Shown: positions 32,428 to 39,921 of the stretch, one piece after another
Position numbering within the stretch: the stretch's first letter is position 1
Layout of the letters: each line of letters opens with the position of its first letter
DNA from: Terracoccus sp. 273MFTsu3.1
GTDB lineage: Bacteria; Actinomycetota; Actinomycetes; Actinomycetales; Dermatophilaceae
Direction: 5' to 3'
DNA: 64,000 nt
NCBI RefSeq assembly: GCF_000383675.1
Contig: NZ_KB911822.1
Span: 310,001-374,000, forward strand
Program-made: the position numbers and the translations under genes
The notes under the pieces: model-generated
Database searches by the model: none
The model's input: only the letters and a program-made list of their open reading frames with translations
Told to the model about the DNA's origin: nothing

Positions 32428-32738
32428 GCGACGAAGCCGACGAGACGGCATACGGCCCCGGGACGCGGTGGGTGGCACGGCGGACCGGGCGCACGCCCGA
32501 GGAGCTGACGGCCTCGCCGGCTGCGGCGGTGGCCGCGGTGGTCGACGCCGTGCGACAGGTGGCGGCGCTCGCCGCCCGGCTCGAGTCCGAGGACCCCGAG
32601 GTCAGGGCGGCGGCCCAGGCCGAGGCCGACGCCCTGCGCCGACAGGTCGAGACGGAGCCCACCCCCGGTGAGCGGTTCGGCTCGCGCGTCGCCCAGGTGC
32701 TCCGGGACGCTGCCGAGCGGCTCGACCGCCCGCGCTGA
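32424..32738 (+). CDS. Small helical protein at the end of the eCIS operon
   Basis: 104 residues, almost all helix: a short N-terminal tail, then AAVAAVVDAVRQVAALAARLESED and RAAAQAEADALRRQVE, ending FGSRVAQVLRDAAERL. No family recognised. ATG 32424 overlaps the giant gene's stop, so the two are translationally coupled. An adaptor or chaperone for the cargo, or an immunity protein, are the obvious options; nothing in the sequence decides. Confidence 0.6.
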   Translation: MSDEADETAYGPGTRWVARRTGRTPEELTASPAAAVAAVVDAVRQVAALAARLESEDPEVRAAAQAEADALRRQVETEPTPGERFGSRVAQVLRDAAERLDRPR

Positions 32739-32751
32739 AGGCAGCCACGGG

Positions 32752-32821
32752 GACACAGCAAACGGCGCCCGGGAGCCGGCCGCACGCGTGGGCTGCCGGC
32801 CGAGGCGGAGCTTGCTGTGTC
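32752..32821. terminator. Bidirectional stem-loop between the eCIS operon and purB
   Basis: GACACAGCAA (32752-32761) pairs exactly with TTGCTGTGTC (32812-32821). Inside, GCCGGC-containing arms around CACGCGTGGG can form a second stem. It sits between converging transcription units, 13 bp after the last CIS stop, and probably ends both. Confidence 0.65.
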
Positions 32822-32846
32822 GTGAGGGCCCCTGTGCCGTATGCCG

Positions 32847-34259
32847 TCAGGCGAGGTAGTCGTCGACGAGCCGGCTCGCGAGGGCGGTGTAGGTCTGCGG
32901 CGTCAGGGCCACGAAGCGGGCCTCGACGTCGGCGGGCAGCCCCAGCCCGCGCACGAACTCGCGCAGGTCGTCTCCGTCGATGCGGCGACCGCGGGTCAGC
33001 TCCTTGAGCCGCTCGTAGGGTTCCTCCATCCCCGGAACCCCCTGCGCCCCAAGGGCCCTCATCGCGGACTGGATGGGCTCGCCGAGCACCTCCCAGTTGG
33101 CCTCGAGGTCGGCTGCCATGCGCTCCGGCACGGCGTCGAGACCGGCGAGGCCGCGGGCGACGTTGTCGAGCGCGAGCACCGAGTGACCGAAGGCCGTGCC
33201 GACGTTGCGCTGCATGCTCGAGTCGGTGAGGTCGCGCTGGAGGCGGCTCTGCACGAGCGTCCCGCCGAGCACGTCGAGCAGGGCGTTGCTCACCTCGAGG
33301 TTGGCCTCGGCGTTCTCGAAGCGGATCGGGTTGACCTTGTGGGGCATCGTCGACGAGCCGACCGTGCCCTGGCCGCGCACCTGCGCGAAGTAGCCCATCG
33401 AGATGTAGGTCCACACGTCGGTGCAGAGGTTGTGCAGGATGCGGTTGAAGCGTGCGACGTCGGCGTAGAGCTCGGCCTGCCAGTCGTGGCTCTCGATCTG
33501 CGTGGTCAGCGGGTTCCACGTGAGGCCGAGGCCCTCGACGAACGCGCGTGACACGGCGGGCCAGTCGACATCGGGGAGGGCGAGCGCGTGCGCCCCGAAG
33601 GTGCCGGTCGCGCCGTTGAACTTGCCGAGGTACTCCTGCCCCTCGACGCGGCGCAGCTGCCGGCCCAGGCGGTGCGCGAGGACGGCGAGCTCCTTACCCA
33701 TCGTCGTCGGCGTCGCGGGCTGGCCGTGGGTGTGCGCGAGCAGCGGCACGTCCTTGAGCTCGCGCGCGAGGTCGGACACCTGCGCGACGAGGGCCTGCGC
33801 CTTGGGCAGCCACACCTGCTCGACGGCGCCCTTGACCATGAGGGCGTAGGAGAGGTTGTTGATGTCCTCGCTCGTGCAGCCGAAGTGGATCAGCTCGGCG
33901 AGCCCCTGGTCCTCGTCCGCCGGGGCGATCGCCGTGAGGCGCTTCTTGAGGAAGTACTCGACGGCCTTGACGTCGTGGACGGTGACCCGCTCGATCTCGC
34001 CGAGCTCGGCGACCTCGTCGGTGCCGAAGTCGTCGACGACCGCTCGCAGCGCAGCGATCTCGTCGTCGGTGAGCCGGCGTACGCCCGGCACGACGCCGTG
34101 GCTCGTCTGGTGGATGAGCCACTCGATCTCGACGTGCACGCGCTGCCGGTTGAGCGCCGCCTCGGACAGGTGGTCGACGAGGGGCGCGACGGCGCCGCGG
34201 TAGCGACCGTCGAGCGCCCCGAGCGCGATGGGCGGGGTTGCGTCAGCGAGCGTTGCCAT
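32847..34259 (-). CDS. purB: Adenylosuccinate lyase
   Basis: 470 residues of the fumarase/aspartase superfamily. Catalyses the lyase step of purine synthesis (SAICAR to AICAR plus fumarate) and adenylosuccinate to AMP. The superfamily signature GSSTMPHKVNP (about 285-295) is intact; HFGCTSEDINN and HTHGQPATPTT are the PurB active-site segments. The N-terminus begins IALGALDGRYRG. ATG 34259 has GGAGGA about eight bases upstream. It is a housekeeping gene unrelated to the CIS. Confidence 0.96.
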   Translation of the reverse strand: MATLADATPPIALGALDGRYRGAVAPLVDHLSEAALNRQRVHVEIEWLIHQTSHGVVPGVRRLTDDEIAALRAVVDDFGTDEVAELGEIERVTVHDVKAVEYFLKKRLTAIAPADEDQGLAELIHFGCTSEDINNLSYALMVKGAVEQVWLPKAQALVAQVSDLARELKDVPLLAHTHGQPATPTTMGKELAVLAHRLGRQLRRVEGQEYLGKFNGATGTFGAHALALPDVDWPAVSRAFVEGLGLTWNPLTTQIESHDWQAELYADVARFNRILHNLCTDVWTYISMGYFAQVRGQGTVGSSTMPHKVNPIRFENAEANLEVSNALLDVLGGTLVQSRLQRDLTDSSMQRNVGTAFGHSVLALDNVARGLAGLDAVPERMAADLEANWEVLGEPIQSAMRALGAQGVPGMEEPYERLKELTRGRRIDGDDLREFVRGLGLPADVEARFVALTPQTYTALASRLVDDYLA

Positions 34260-34291
34260 GCCGACATCCTCCCAGAGCGCACGGAGTGGTT

Positions 34292-34348
34292 CGTATGCCG
34301 TCCGGCGCGGTCGGTGGGTGCCGCGCGGACCGGGCCCGGCGGCATACG
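34292..34348. repeat. Inverted repeat built from the GTATGCC motif
   Basis: CGTATGCCG (34292-34300) and CGGCATACG (34340-34348) are exact reverse complements. An inner GCGCGG/CCGCGC stem makes a longer hairpin. It lies between purB and the upstream VOC gene and could end the latter's transcript. Confidence 0.7.
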
Positions 34349-34366
34349 CCCTCGCTCGGCGGGGTC

Positions 34367-35161
34367 TCAGTCGGCGGCGGGCTGCTCGGGGAGCTGCATG
34401 ACGGAGAACGTCTCGCCCTGGGGGCCAGCGACGAGCGCCATCCGGCCGTAGGGGGTGTCGAAGGGCGGCTGCCTGACGGTGCCGCCGAGCGCCGTGACCC
34501 GGTCGGCGGCCGCGTCGGCGTCGGCGACGGCGAAGTAGGCCATCCAGTGCGACGGCACGTCGGCCGGCGCGGCCGCGGGGATGGCGCCGATGCCGCCGAC
34601 GGGCTTGTCGCCGTCGAGCGTCGCGACGGAGTACTGGAAGCCGCCCTCGCCGATCTCCTGCAGGCGGTAGCCGAAGACATCGGTGTAGAAGGTCCTGCTC
34701 GCCTCGTAGCTGCGGCTCATCGACTCGGCCCAGCAGAGGGACCCGGGCTCGTCGACGAGGTCGGTGCCCGTGTGCTCCTTGGCCTGCCACAGGCCGTAGG
34801 CGGCCCCGGCCGGGTCGGCGCCGACGGCGAGGCGACCGACCTGGAGGACGTCCATCGGCCCGAGGAAGAAGACGCCGCCCGCCGCCTGGGCGCGCTCCGC
34901 CGTGGCGTCGACGTCGTCGGTCGCGAGGTAGACCGTCCACGCGCTGACCTGCCCGGGGTCGTCCGGGTTCTTGGCCATGGCGCCCGCGACGACGTGACCG
35001 TCCTTGCGGGCCATGACGTAGCCGCCGGCCTCGGGCGGGAGGTCCTCGAAGGTCCAGCCGAAGAGGCTGCCGTAGAAGTCGCGGGCGCGGTCGAGGTCAT
35101 CGACCATGACGTCGGCCCAGCACGGCGTTCCGGGTGCGAAGGACTCCTCGTGGACGGGCAC
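34367..35161 (-). CDS. Two-domain VOC family protein
   Basis: 264 residues, two fused glyoxalase-type domains: APGTPCWADVMVDDLDRARDFYGSLFGWTFED (about 9-40) and EPGSLCWAESMSRSYEASRTFYTDVFGYRL (about 137-166). This arrangement is the actinobacterial 27-kDa antigen Cfp30B-like VOC class. Start GTG 35161 has AGGAG at a good distance. A close relative lies just upstream on the same strand, so the pair arose by duplication. Function unknown. Confidence 0.88.
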   Translation of the reverse strand: MPVHEESFAPGTPCWADVMVDDLDRARDFYGSLFGWTFEDLPPEAGGYVMARKDGHVVAGAMAKNPDDPGQVSAWTVYLATDDVDATAERAQAAGGVFFLGPMDVLQVGRLAVGADPAGAAYGLWQAKEHTGTDLVDEPGSLCWAESMSRSYEASRTFYTDVFGYRLQEIGEGGFQYSVATLDGDKPVGGIGAIPAAAPADVPSHWMAYFAVADADAAADRVTALGGTVRQPPFDTPYGRMALVAGPQGETFSVMQLPEQPAAD

Positions 35162-35172
35162 GGGCGGCTCCT

Positions 35173-35199
35173 GGGTCGGTGGGGTCGGTGGGGTCGGTG
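35173..35199. repeat. 9-bp minisatellite between the two VOC genes
   Basis: GGGTCGGTG repeated three times with a degenerate fourth copy. Non-coding, upstream of the ribosome site of the VOC gene at 35161. Confidence 0.75.
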
Positions 35200-35240
35200 G
35201 GTCGGCGGGTGAGTTGGGGGGGTGCTCGCTCGGGTGGCGG

Positions 35241-36032
35241 TCAGTCGAGGTCGGGGACGAGGAGCGAGAACACTTCTCCCTCAGGGCCGCTCAGCACCGC
35301 GCCCATCCCGTAGGGCCCGTCGAACGGCCCCTGGAGCAGCGTGGCGCCGAGGTCGAGCGCACGCGCAAGGCCCGGCACGACGTTGCGCGTCGCGAAGGAC
35401 GCGACCCAGTGGGGCGGGATCTCGGCCGGCCACTCGCCGTCGATCTCCGCGAGACCGTAGGCCGGGTTGCCGTCGCCGGTGTGTGCCGTCGCCCAGCGTG
35501 GGCCGCCGTCTTCGGTCTCGTCGGTGAACTCGTGGCCGAAGACGCCGAACTGGAAGTTCTGCACCATCTCGTAGTCGCGGGTGAGCAGCTCGTTCCACGT
35601 GAGCGACCCGGGCTCGTCGAGGATGCCGCTGCCCGGCAGGTCACCGGGCTCCCAGACCCCGAAGTACGAGCCGCCGGGGTCGACGGCGATGAGGGTGCGG
35701 GACAGGGCACCGATGGAGACGGGGCGCCCGAGGGTGCGTCCACCGTAGGCGTGGATGGCGCGCGCCGCGACGTCGATGTCGCCGACGCGGAGGTAGGTCG
35801 TCCACTGGCTGGGGATCGACGCCGTCTCGGGCTTGCGGCTGATGCCGGCGACGGGGTGCCCGTCGAGGAGCGCCATCGTGTAGCCGCCGGTCGCGGGGTC
35901 GCCGGCCAGCCAGCGCCAGCCGAAGAGCTCGCTGTAGAACGTCTGGGCGCGTGGGACGTCGCTGACGAGCAGGTCGACCCAGCACGGGGAGCCATAGGGA
36001 TAGTCGGGCACAGTCAGATTCAGGTCTCGCAT
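35241..36032 (-). CDS. Two-domain VOC family protein
   Basis: 263 residues; homologous to the downstream neighbour (YGSPCWVDLLVSDVPRAQTFYSELFGWRW; EPGSLTWNELLTRDYEMVQNFQFGVFGHEF). Both proteins share the spacing of the two half-domains and the closing GPEGEVFSLLVP. ATG 36032 begins next to the conserved strand; upstream in-frame codons would overlap the phosphatase. The stop of the phosphatase is four bases upstream, suggesting one transcript. Confidence 0.87.
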   Translation of the reverse strand: MRDLNLTVPDYPYGSPCWVDLLVSDVPRAQTFYSELFGWRWLAGDPATGGYTMALLDGHPVAGISRKPETASIPSQWTTYLRVGDIDVAARAIHAYGGRTLGRPVSIGALSRTLIAVDPGGSYFGVWEPGDLPGSGILDEPGSLTWNELLTRDYEMVQNFQFGVFGHEFTDETEDGGPRWATAHTGDGNPAYGLAEIDGEWPAEIPPHWVASFATRNVVPGLARALDLGATLLQGPFDGPYGMGAVLSGPEGEVFSLLVPDLD

Positions 36033-36036
36033 CGGG

Positions 36037-36591
36037 TCAGGGCTGCTCCGTGTCGTGCTGGGAGTGTGCGCGTCCGGCCAGCCGGCCGTCCAGCTGGTCC
36101 CTGACGTGGTGAAGGATGCCATGACAGGCCGCCTCGACCTCTGCGAAACACCGGGCGAAGTGCTCGGCCCCGCCGTACCACGGGTCTCCGGTCTCGAGGG
36201 TGCCGGCGGCGACGGCTTCGGGATCGAACTCGCGCACGAGCCGGATCTTGCTGCGGTTGTGCGGGGTGCGGGCCAACCGCTGCAGCGTGCGCACGTGTCC
36301 CTCGTCGGAGGCGAGGACGAGGTCGAGGTCGTCGAACTCCTCGGGGTCGAACTCGCGGGCCCGGTGCCGAGACCCGTCGTAGCCGTGCTCGGCGAGGACC
36401 GCTACGGTGCGCGGGTCGGCGTGCTCGCCGACGTGCCAGTCGCCGGTGCCGCTCGAGCTGACCCGGACGTGGTCGGCGATGCCGGCGTCGTCGACGAGGC
36501 GCTGGAGGATCACGTGACCCATGGGCGACCTGCAGATGTTGCCGCTGCACACGAAGGTGACGTGGAGTGGGCGAGACGACATGGTGCCCAT
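36037..36591 (-). CDS. Low-molecular-weight protein tyrosine phosphatase
   Basis: 184 residues. The P-loop C-X5-R is CSGNICR (Cys15, Arg21), and the general-acid Asp lies in DPWYGG (about 137). HRAREFDPEEFDDLDLVLASDEGH fits the class I LMW-PTP fold. Actinobacterial members (PtpA-like) dephosphorylate protein Tyr-P; substrates unknown here. Start could also be the ATG at 36582; no ribosome site favours either. Confidence 0.92.
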   Translation of the reverse strand: MGTMSSRPLHVTFVCSGNICRSPMGHVILQRLVDDAGIADHVRVSSSGTGDWHVGEHADPRTVAVLAEHGYDGSRHRAREFDPEEFDDLDLVLASDEGHVRTLQRLARTPHNRSKIRLVREFDPEAVAAGTLETGDPWYGGAEHFARCFAEVEAACHGILHHVRDQLDGRLAGRAHSQHDTEQP

Positions 36592-36741
36592 TGAACACCG
36601 CGGATCGGGCCGCGAGGCCCGAAGGGCGGTGCCACCTCGTCACGGTGTCGTCGAGCGGGTCGAGGGAGCCTCCAGTGCGCCGGTGCTGGGGTTGGCCGTG
36701 TGACCCGTGGGGCTGTCGGTGGCCGGTGGGACGGTGTGACC

Positions 36742-37170
36742 ATGACGACGACCGCGCACCCGTCCGCCGTGGGGGCCAGTGCCCCCGAGGCCCTCGAGTC
36801 CTGCTTCGCCGCGTGCGTCGCCGCCGGTGACCTCGACGGCATCGTGGGGTTGTATGCCGCCGACGCGGTGGTGAGCCTTCCGCGCGGTCGCGAGGCGGCG
36901 GGCTCCACCGCCATCCGCTCGGCGTTCGCTGCCGCATTGGCAGCGGGCGTCCTCGGTCCGGTCGGTGGGCCGGTGCCGGCGGTGTCGGCCCGCGCGGTCG
37001 TGACCGGCGGGCTCGCGATGACGACGTCCACCACCCCCGACGGCACGGTGCGCACCCAAGTGGCCCGGCGCACCGTCGACGGACGATGGGTGTGGGTGCG
37101 CGACGGTTCGCGACTGCGCGACGTCGAGGCCTGCCTCCCCGCGCCGTCGGGCGACCTGGCGGTGGCGTAG
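36742..37170 (+). CDS. NTF2-like (SnoaL/nuclear transport factor 2) protein
   Basis: 142 residues. ALESCFAACVAAGDLDGIVGLYAADAVVSLPRGREAAGSTAIRSAF is the classic first half of an NTF2-like/SnoaL fold; strands near the end include RRTVDGRWVWVRDGS. Function ranges from polyketide cyclase to unknown. Its TAG stop codon forms the first half of the -10 box (TAGTTT) of the next gene. Confidence 0.83.
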   Translation: MTTTAHPSAVGASAPEALESCFAACVAAGDLDGIVGLYAADAVVSLPRGREAAGSTAIRSAFAAALAAGVLGPVGGPVPAVSARAVVTGGLAMTTSTTPDGTVRTQVARRTVDGRWVWVRDGSRLRDVEACLPAPSGDLAVA

Positions 37171-37173
37171 TTT
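37168..37173 (+). promoter_or_regulatory. -10 box TAGTTT, leaderless start of the MFS gene
   Basis: TAGTTT overlaps the stop codon of the NTF2-like gene and ends six bases before GTG 37180. Confidence 0.6.
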
Positions 37174-37179
37174 CGCTCT

Positions 37180-38523
37180 GTGACCGATGCACCCCCTGGC
37201 CCTGAGGCTCCCGCCCCGGCCGCTCGTCGGTCCCACTTCGTCGACCTGACGCCGCTGCGGGTCAGCCCGCCCTTCGCCCGGCTCTGGTTCGGCAACACGC
37301 TTGCCGGCATCGGCACCTTCGTCACCAACACCGCGGTCGGTCTGCACATCTACGACCTGACGCGCTCGACCTTCATGGTCTCGCTCGTCGCGTGGTTCTC
37401 CCTGCTGCCGATGATCCTCGCGGGGCTCTACGGCGGCGCCATCGCCGACCGCTTCGACCGGCGCGCGGTGGCCCTGTCCGCCTCGACGGTGGCCTGGGCC
37501 TCGACCGTGGTCCTCGCGACGATCGTCTGGCTCGGCGCCGAGCAGGTCTGGATGTTCTACGTCATCACCACGGTCAACGCCGTGGCCGCGACGATCGCCT
37601 CGGCCACGCGACAGGCGATCACGCCGCGCCTGCTGCCCAAGGAGCAGCTGCCCAAGGCGGCGGCGCTGCTCGGCATCTCGGCGGGGATCATGGTGACGGT
37701 CGGACCGGGGATCGCCGGCGTCCTCGTCGCGCGGGCCGGCTACGCGTGGACCTACACCGTCGACGTCATCCTCTTCTTCGCCGGCTTCTTCGGGCTCTGG
37801 ACCCTGCCGCGCATCCGGCCCGAGGGGGAGCGGCCGACCACGGGTGGATTCCGCTCGGTCGTCGACGGGCTCGCGCACCTGCGTCGCGCGCCGAACGTCC
37901 GGATGAGCTTCATCGTCGACATCATCGCGATGACGTTCGGCCAGCCGATGGTGCTCTTCCCCGCCGTCGGCGCGATCGTCATCGGGGGCGGGTCGGTCAC
38001 GGCCGGCATCCTGCTCGCGTCGTTCGCCGTCGGCGGCATCCTCTCGAGCCTCGGGTCCGGTCGGGTGACCGGCCTGCGCTGGCAGGGCCTTGCGATCCGC
38101 AACGCGATCGTCTCCTACGGCCTCGCGATCCTCGGCTTCGGCATCGTCCTCGCCGTGACCGAGCTCGGCGGGCACGCGGTGCAGTCGATGGACTTCGGTG
38201 ACGCCAACCGGTGGGCGCTCGCGCTCGCGGCCCTGTGCCTCGCCGTGGCCGGAGGGTCCGACAACATCAGCGCGATCTTCCGCCAGTCGATCCTCCAGGC
38301 TGCCGTGCCCGACCACCTGCGCGGCCGCACCCAGGGCGTCTTCACGGTGGTCGTCACGGGCGGGCCACGCCTCGGCCAGATGTTCGCCGGGACGCTCGCG
38401 ACCCTGACGGCGACGTGGGTGCCGTCCGTCGTCGGCGGCGTCCTCGTCGTCGTGCTCGTCATCGTCTCCGTCGCCCGGGTGTCGTCCTTCCGACACTACG
38501 ACGCCCTCGACCCCCAGCCCTGA
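37180..38523 (+). CDS. MFS exporter (EntS-like)
   Basis: 447 residues, about 12 membrane segments. LRVSPPFARLWFGNTLAGIGTFVTNTAVGLHIYDLTRST at the start and LYGGAIADRFDRRAV (motif A after TM2) place it in the enterobactin-exporter-like drug:H+ antiporter group (DHA3). Siderophore or drug export is possible; no siderophore genes are next to it. The stop is followed four bases later by the 22-bp repeat array. A predicted leaderless start supports the GTG. Confidence 0.88.
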   Translation: MTDAPPGPEAPAPAARRSHFVDLTPLRVSPPFARLWFGNTLAGIGTFVTNTAVGLHIYDLTRSTFMVSLVAWFSLLPMILAGLYGGAIADRFDRRAVALSASTVAWASTVVLATIVWLGAEQVWMFYVITTVNAVAATIASATRQAITPRLLPKEQLPKAAALLGISAGIMVTVGPGIAGVLVARAGYAWTYTVDVILFFAGFFGLWTLPRIRPEGERPTTGGFRSVVDGLAHLRRAPNVRMSFIVDIIAMTFGQPMVLFPAVGAIVIGGGSVTAGILLASFAVGGILSSLGSGRVTGLRWQGLAIRNAIVSYGLAILGFGIVLAVTELGGHAVQSMDFGDANRWALALAALCLAVAGGSDNISAIFRQSILQAAVPDHLRGRTQGVFTVVVTGGPRLGQMFAGTLATLTATWVPSVVGGVLVVVLVIVSVARVSSFRHYDALDPQP

Positions 38524-38527
38524 CCCC

Positions 38528-38784
38528 CTCGAGTGAGCGCTCAACCCCACTCGAGTGAGCGCTCAACCCCACTCGAGTGAGCGCTCAGTCCCACTCGAGT
38601 GAGCGCTCAGTCCCACTCGAGTGAGCGCTCAGTCCCACAAGGGCGTGACCGGAATCAGTGCCCGCTCACTCGACTGTGACCAGGCGCTCACTCGACTGTG
38701 ACCGGGCGCTCACTCGACTGTGACCGAGCGCTCACTCGACTGTGACCGGGCGCTCACTCGACTGTGACCGGGCGCTCACTCGAC
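38528..38784. repeat. 22-bp tandem repeat array, two opposed blocks
   Basis: Block one: five 22-bp units from 38528 to 38637 (CTCGAGTGAGCGCTCA plus AACCCC or GTCCC variants). Block two: five full and one partial unit from 38663 to 38784 in inverted orientation (CGCTCACTCGACTGTGACC plus variable tail). A 25-bp unique spacer separates them. Both contain the core CGAGTGAGCG that also fills the array at 845-992. It occupies the gap between the convergent MFS and galE genes; the remaining bases up to 38862 hold nothing recognisable. Confidence 0.92.
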
Positions 38785-38862
38785 GTGTCTGGGGCGGGAG
38801 ATCGGGCCGGGTGGGCGGGGGTGATGACGCGCTTGCCCGCGCGCGGAGAGCCCGCCCGGGCG

Positions 38863-39879
38863 TCAGGCGTCGGGGTAGCCGGTGGGGTTGGCGCTCTGCC
38901 AGCGCCACTGGTCGACGCACATGTCCTCGATGGTGCGCTGCGCTCGCCAGCCGAGCTCGGCGTGCGCGCGCGACGGGTCGGCGAACGACTCGGGCAGGTC
39001 ACCGGCACGGCGTCCGACGACCTCGTAGGGCAGCTCGCGCCCCACGGCCATCTCGAAGGCGTGCAGCACCTCGAGGACGCTCGTGCCGTGGCCGGTGCCG
39101 AGGTTCCACGTCGAGACCGGCTCGTCGACCTGGCCCAGCTTGGTCAGCGCCGCGAGGTGGCCGGCGGCGAGGTCCTCGACGTGGATGTAGTCGCGCAGCG
39201 GCGTGCCGTCGGGGGTCGGGTAGTCGTCGCCGAAGACGAGCAGCTTGTCGCGCCGGCCGACGGCGACCTGGGCGATGAACGGCATGAGGTTGTTGGGGAT
39301 GCCCTGCGGGTCCTCGCCGATGGTGCCGCTCGCGTGCGCGCCGACCGGGTTGAAGTAGCGCAGCAGGGCGATCCGCAGCTCCGGGTCGGCGGCGGCGACG
39401 TCGCGCAGGATCTGTTCGATCATGACCTTGGTCCAGCCGTACGGGTTGGTCGCCGCCGTCGACATGTCCTCGGTGAGCGGCGGGCTGTTGTGGCCGTAGA
39501 CGGTGGCCGAGCTGCTGAAGACGAGCTTCGTGACGCCGTGTCGCCGCATCGCGCGCACGAGCGAGAAGGTCGAGACGAGGTTGTTCTCGTAGTACTCGAG
39601 CGGCAGCTCGACGCTCTCGCCGACGGCCTTGAGCCCGGCGAAGTGGATGACCGCGTCGATCTTCTCGTTGGCGAAGAGGTGCTCGGTCTTGTCGTGGTCG
39701 CGCAGGTCGAACGACCGCACGTCGAGGTGGGTGCCGGTCAGGGCCTCGAGACGGTTGACGACCGTCGGCTTGCTGTTGCCGAAGTTGTCGACGATGAGCA
39801 CCTCGTGCCCCGCCGCGACGAGCTGGACCACCGTGTGCGAGCCGATGTAGCCGGCTCCGCCGCTGACGAGTACGCGCAT
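38863..39879 (-). CDS. galE: UDP-glucose 4-epimerase
   Basis: 338 residues of the extended short-chain dehydrogenase family. Interconverts UDP-glucose and UDP-galactose. NAD-binding GGAGYIGSH (about 7-15), catalytic Ser in the SSSAT segment (about 122), and the YGWTK Tyr-Lys pair. The C-terminal AGDLPESFADPSRAHAELGW is typical of GalE. ATG 39879 follows a TAGGGT box by six bases (leaderless). Confidence 0.93.
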   Translation of the reverse strand: MRVLVSGGAGYIGSHTVVQLVAAGHEVLIVDNFGNSKPTVVNRLEALTGTHLDVRSFDLRDHDKTEHLFANEKIDAVIHFAGLKAVGESVELPLEYYENNLVSTFSLVRAMRRHGVTKLVFSSSATVYGHNSPPLTEDMSTAATNPYGWTKVMIEQILRDVAAADPELRIALLRYFNPVGAHASGTIGEDPQGIPNNLMPFIAQVAVGRRDKLLVFGDDYPTPDGTPLRDYIHVEDLAAGHLAALTKLGQVDEPVSTWNLGTGHGTSVLEVLHAFEMAVGRELPYEVVGRRAGDLPESFADPSRAHAELGWRAQRTIEDMCVDQWRWQSANPTGYPDA

Positions 39880-39885
39880 AACGCC

Positions 39886-39891
39886 ACCCTA
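39886..39891 (-). promoter_or_regulatory. -10 box TAGGGT, leaderless start of galE
   Basis: Minus-strand TAGGGT, six bases, then ATG at 39879. Confidence 0.6.
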
Positions 39892-39921
39892 TCGAGGGCG
39901 GCCCCCCGCGTCGGCAGGCCC

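Noticed and set aside
8650-32738. Prophage remnant or type VI secretion system
   Set aside because: No capsid, packaging, integration or lysis genes, and no TssJLM membrane complex or ClpV; Afp14/15/16-type genes and DUF4157 define eCIS instead.
38528-38784. CRISPR array
   Set aside because: Units are contiguous 22-bp repeats with no unique spacers, and no cas genes are nearby.
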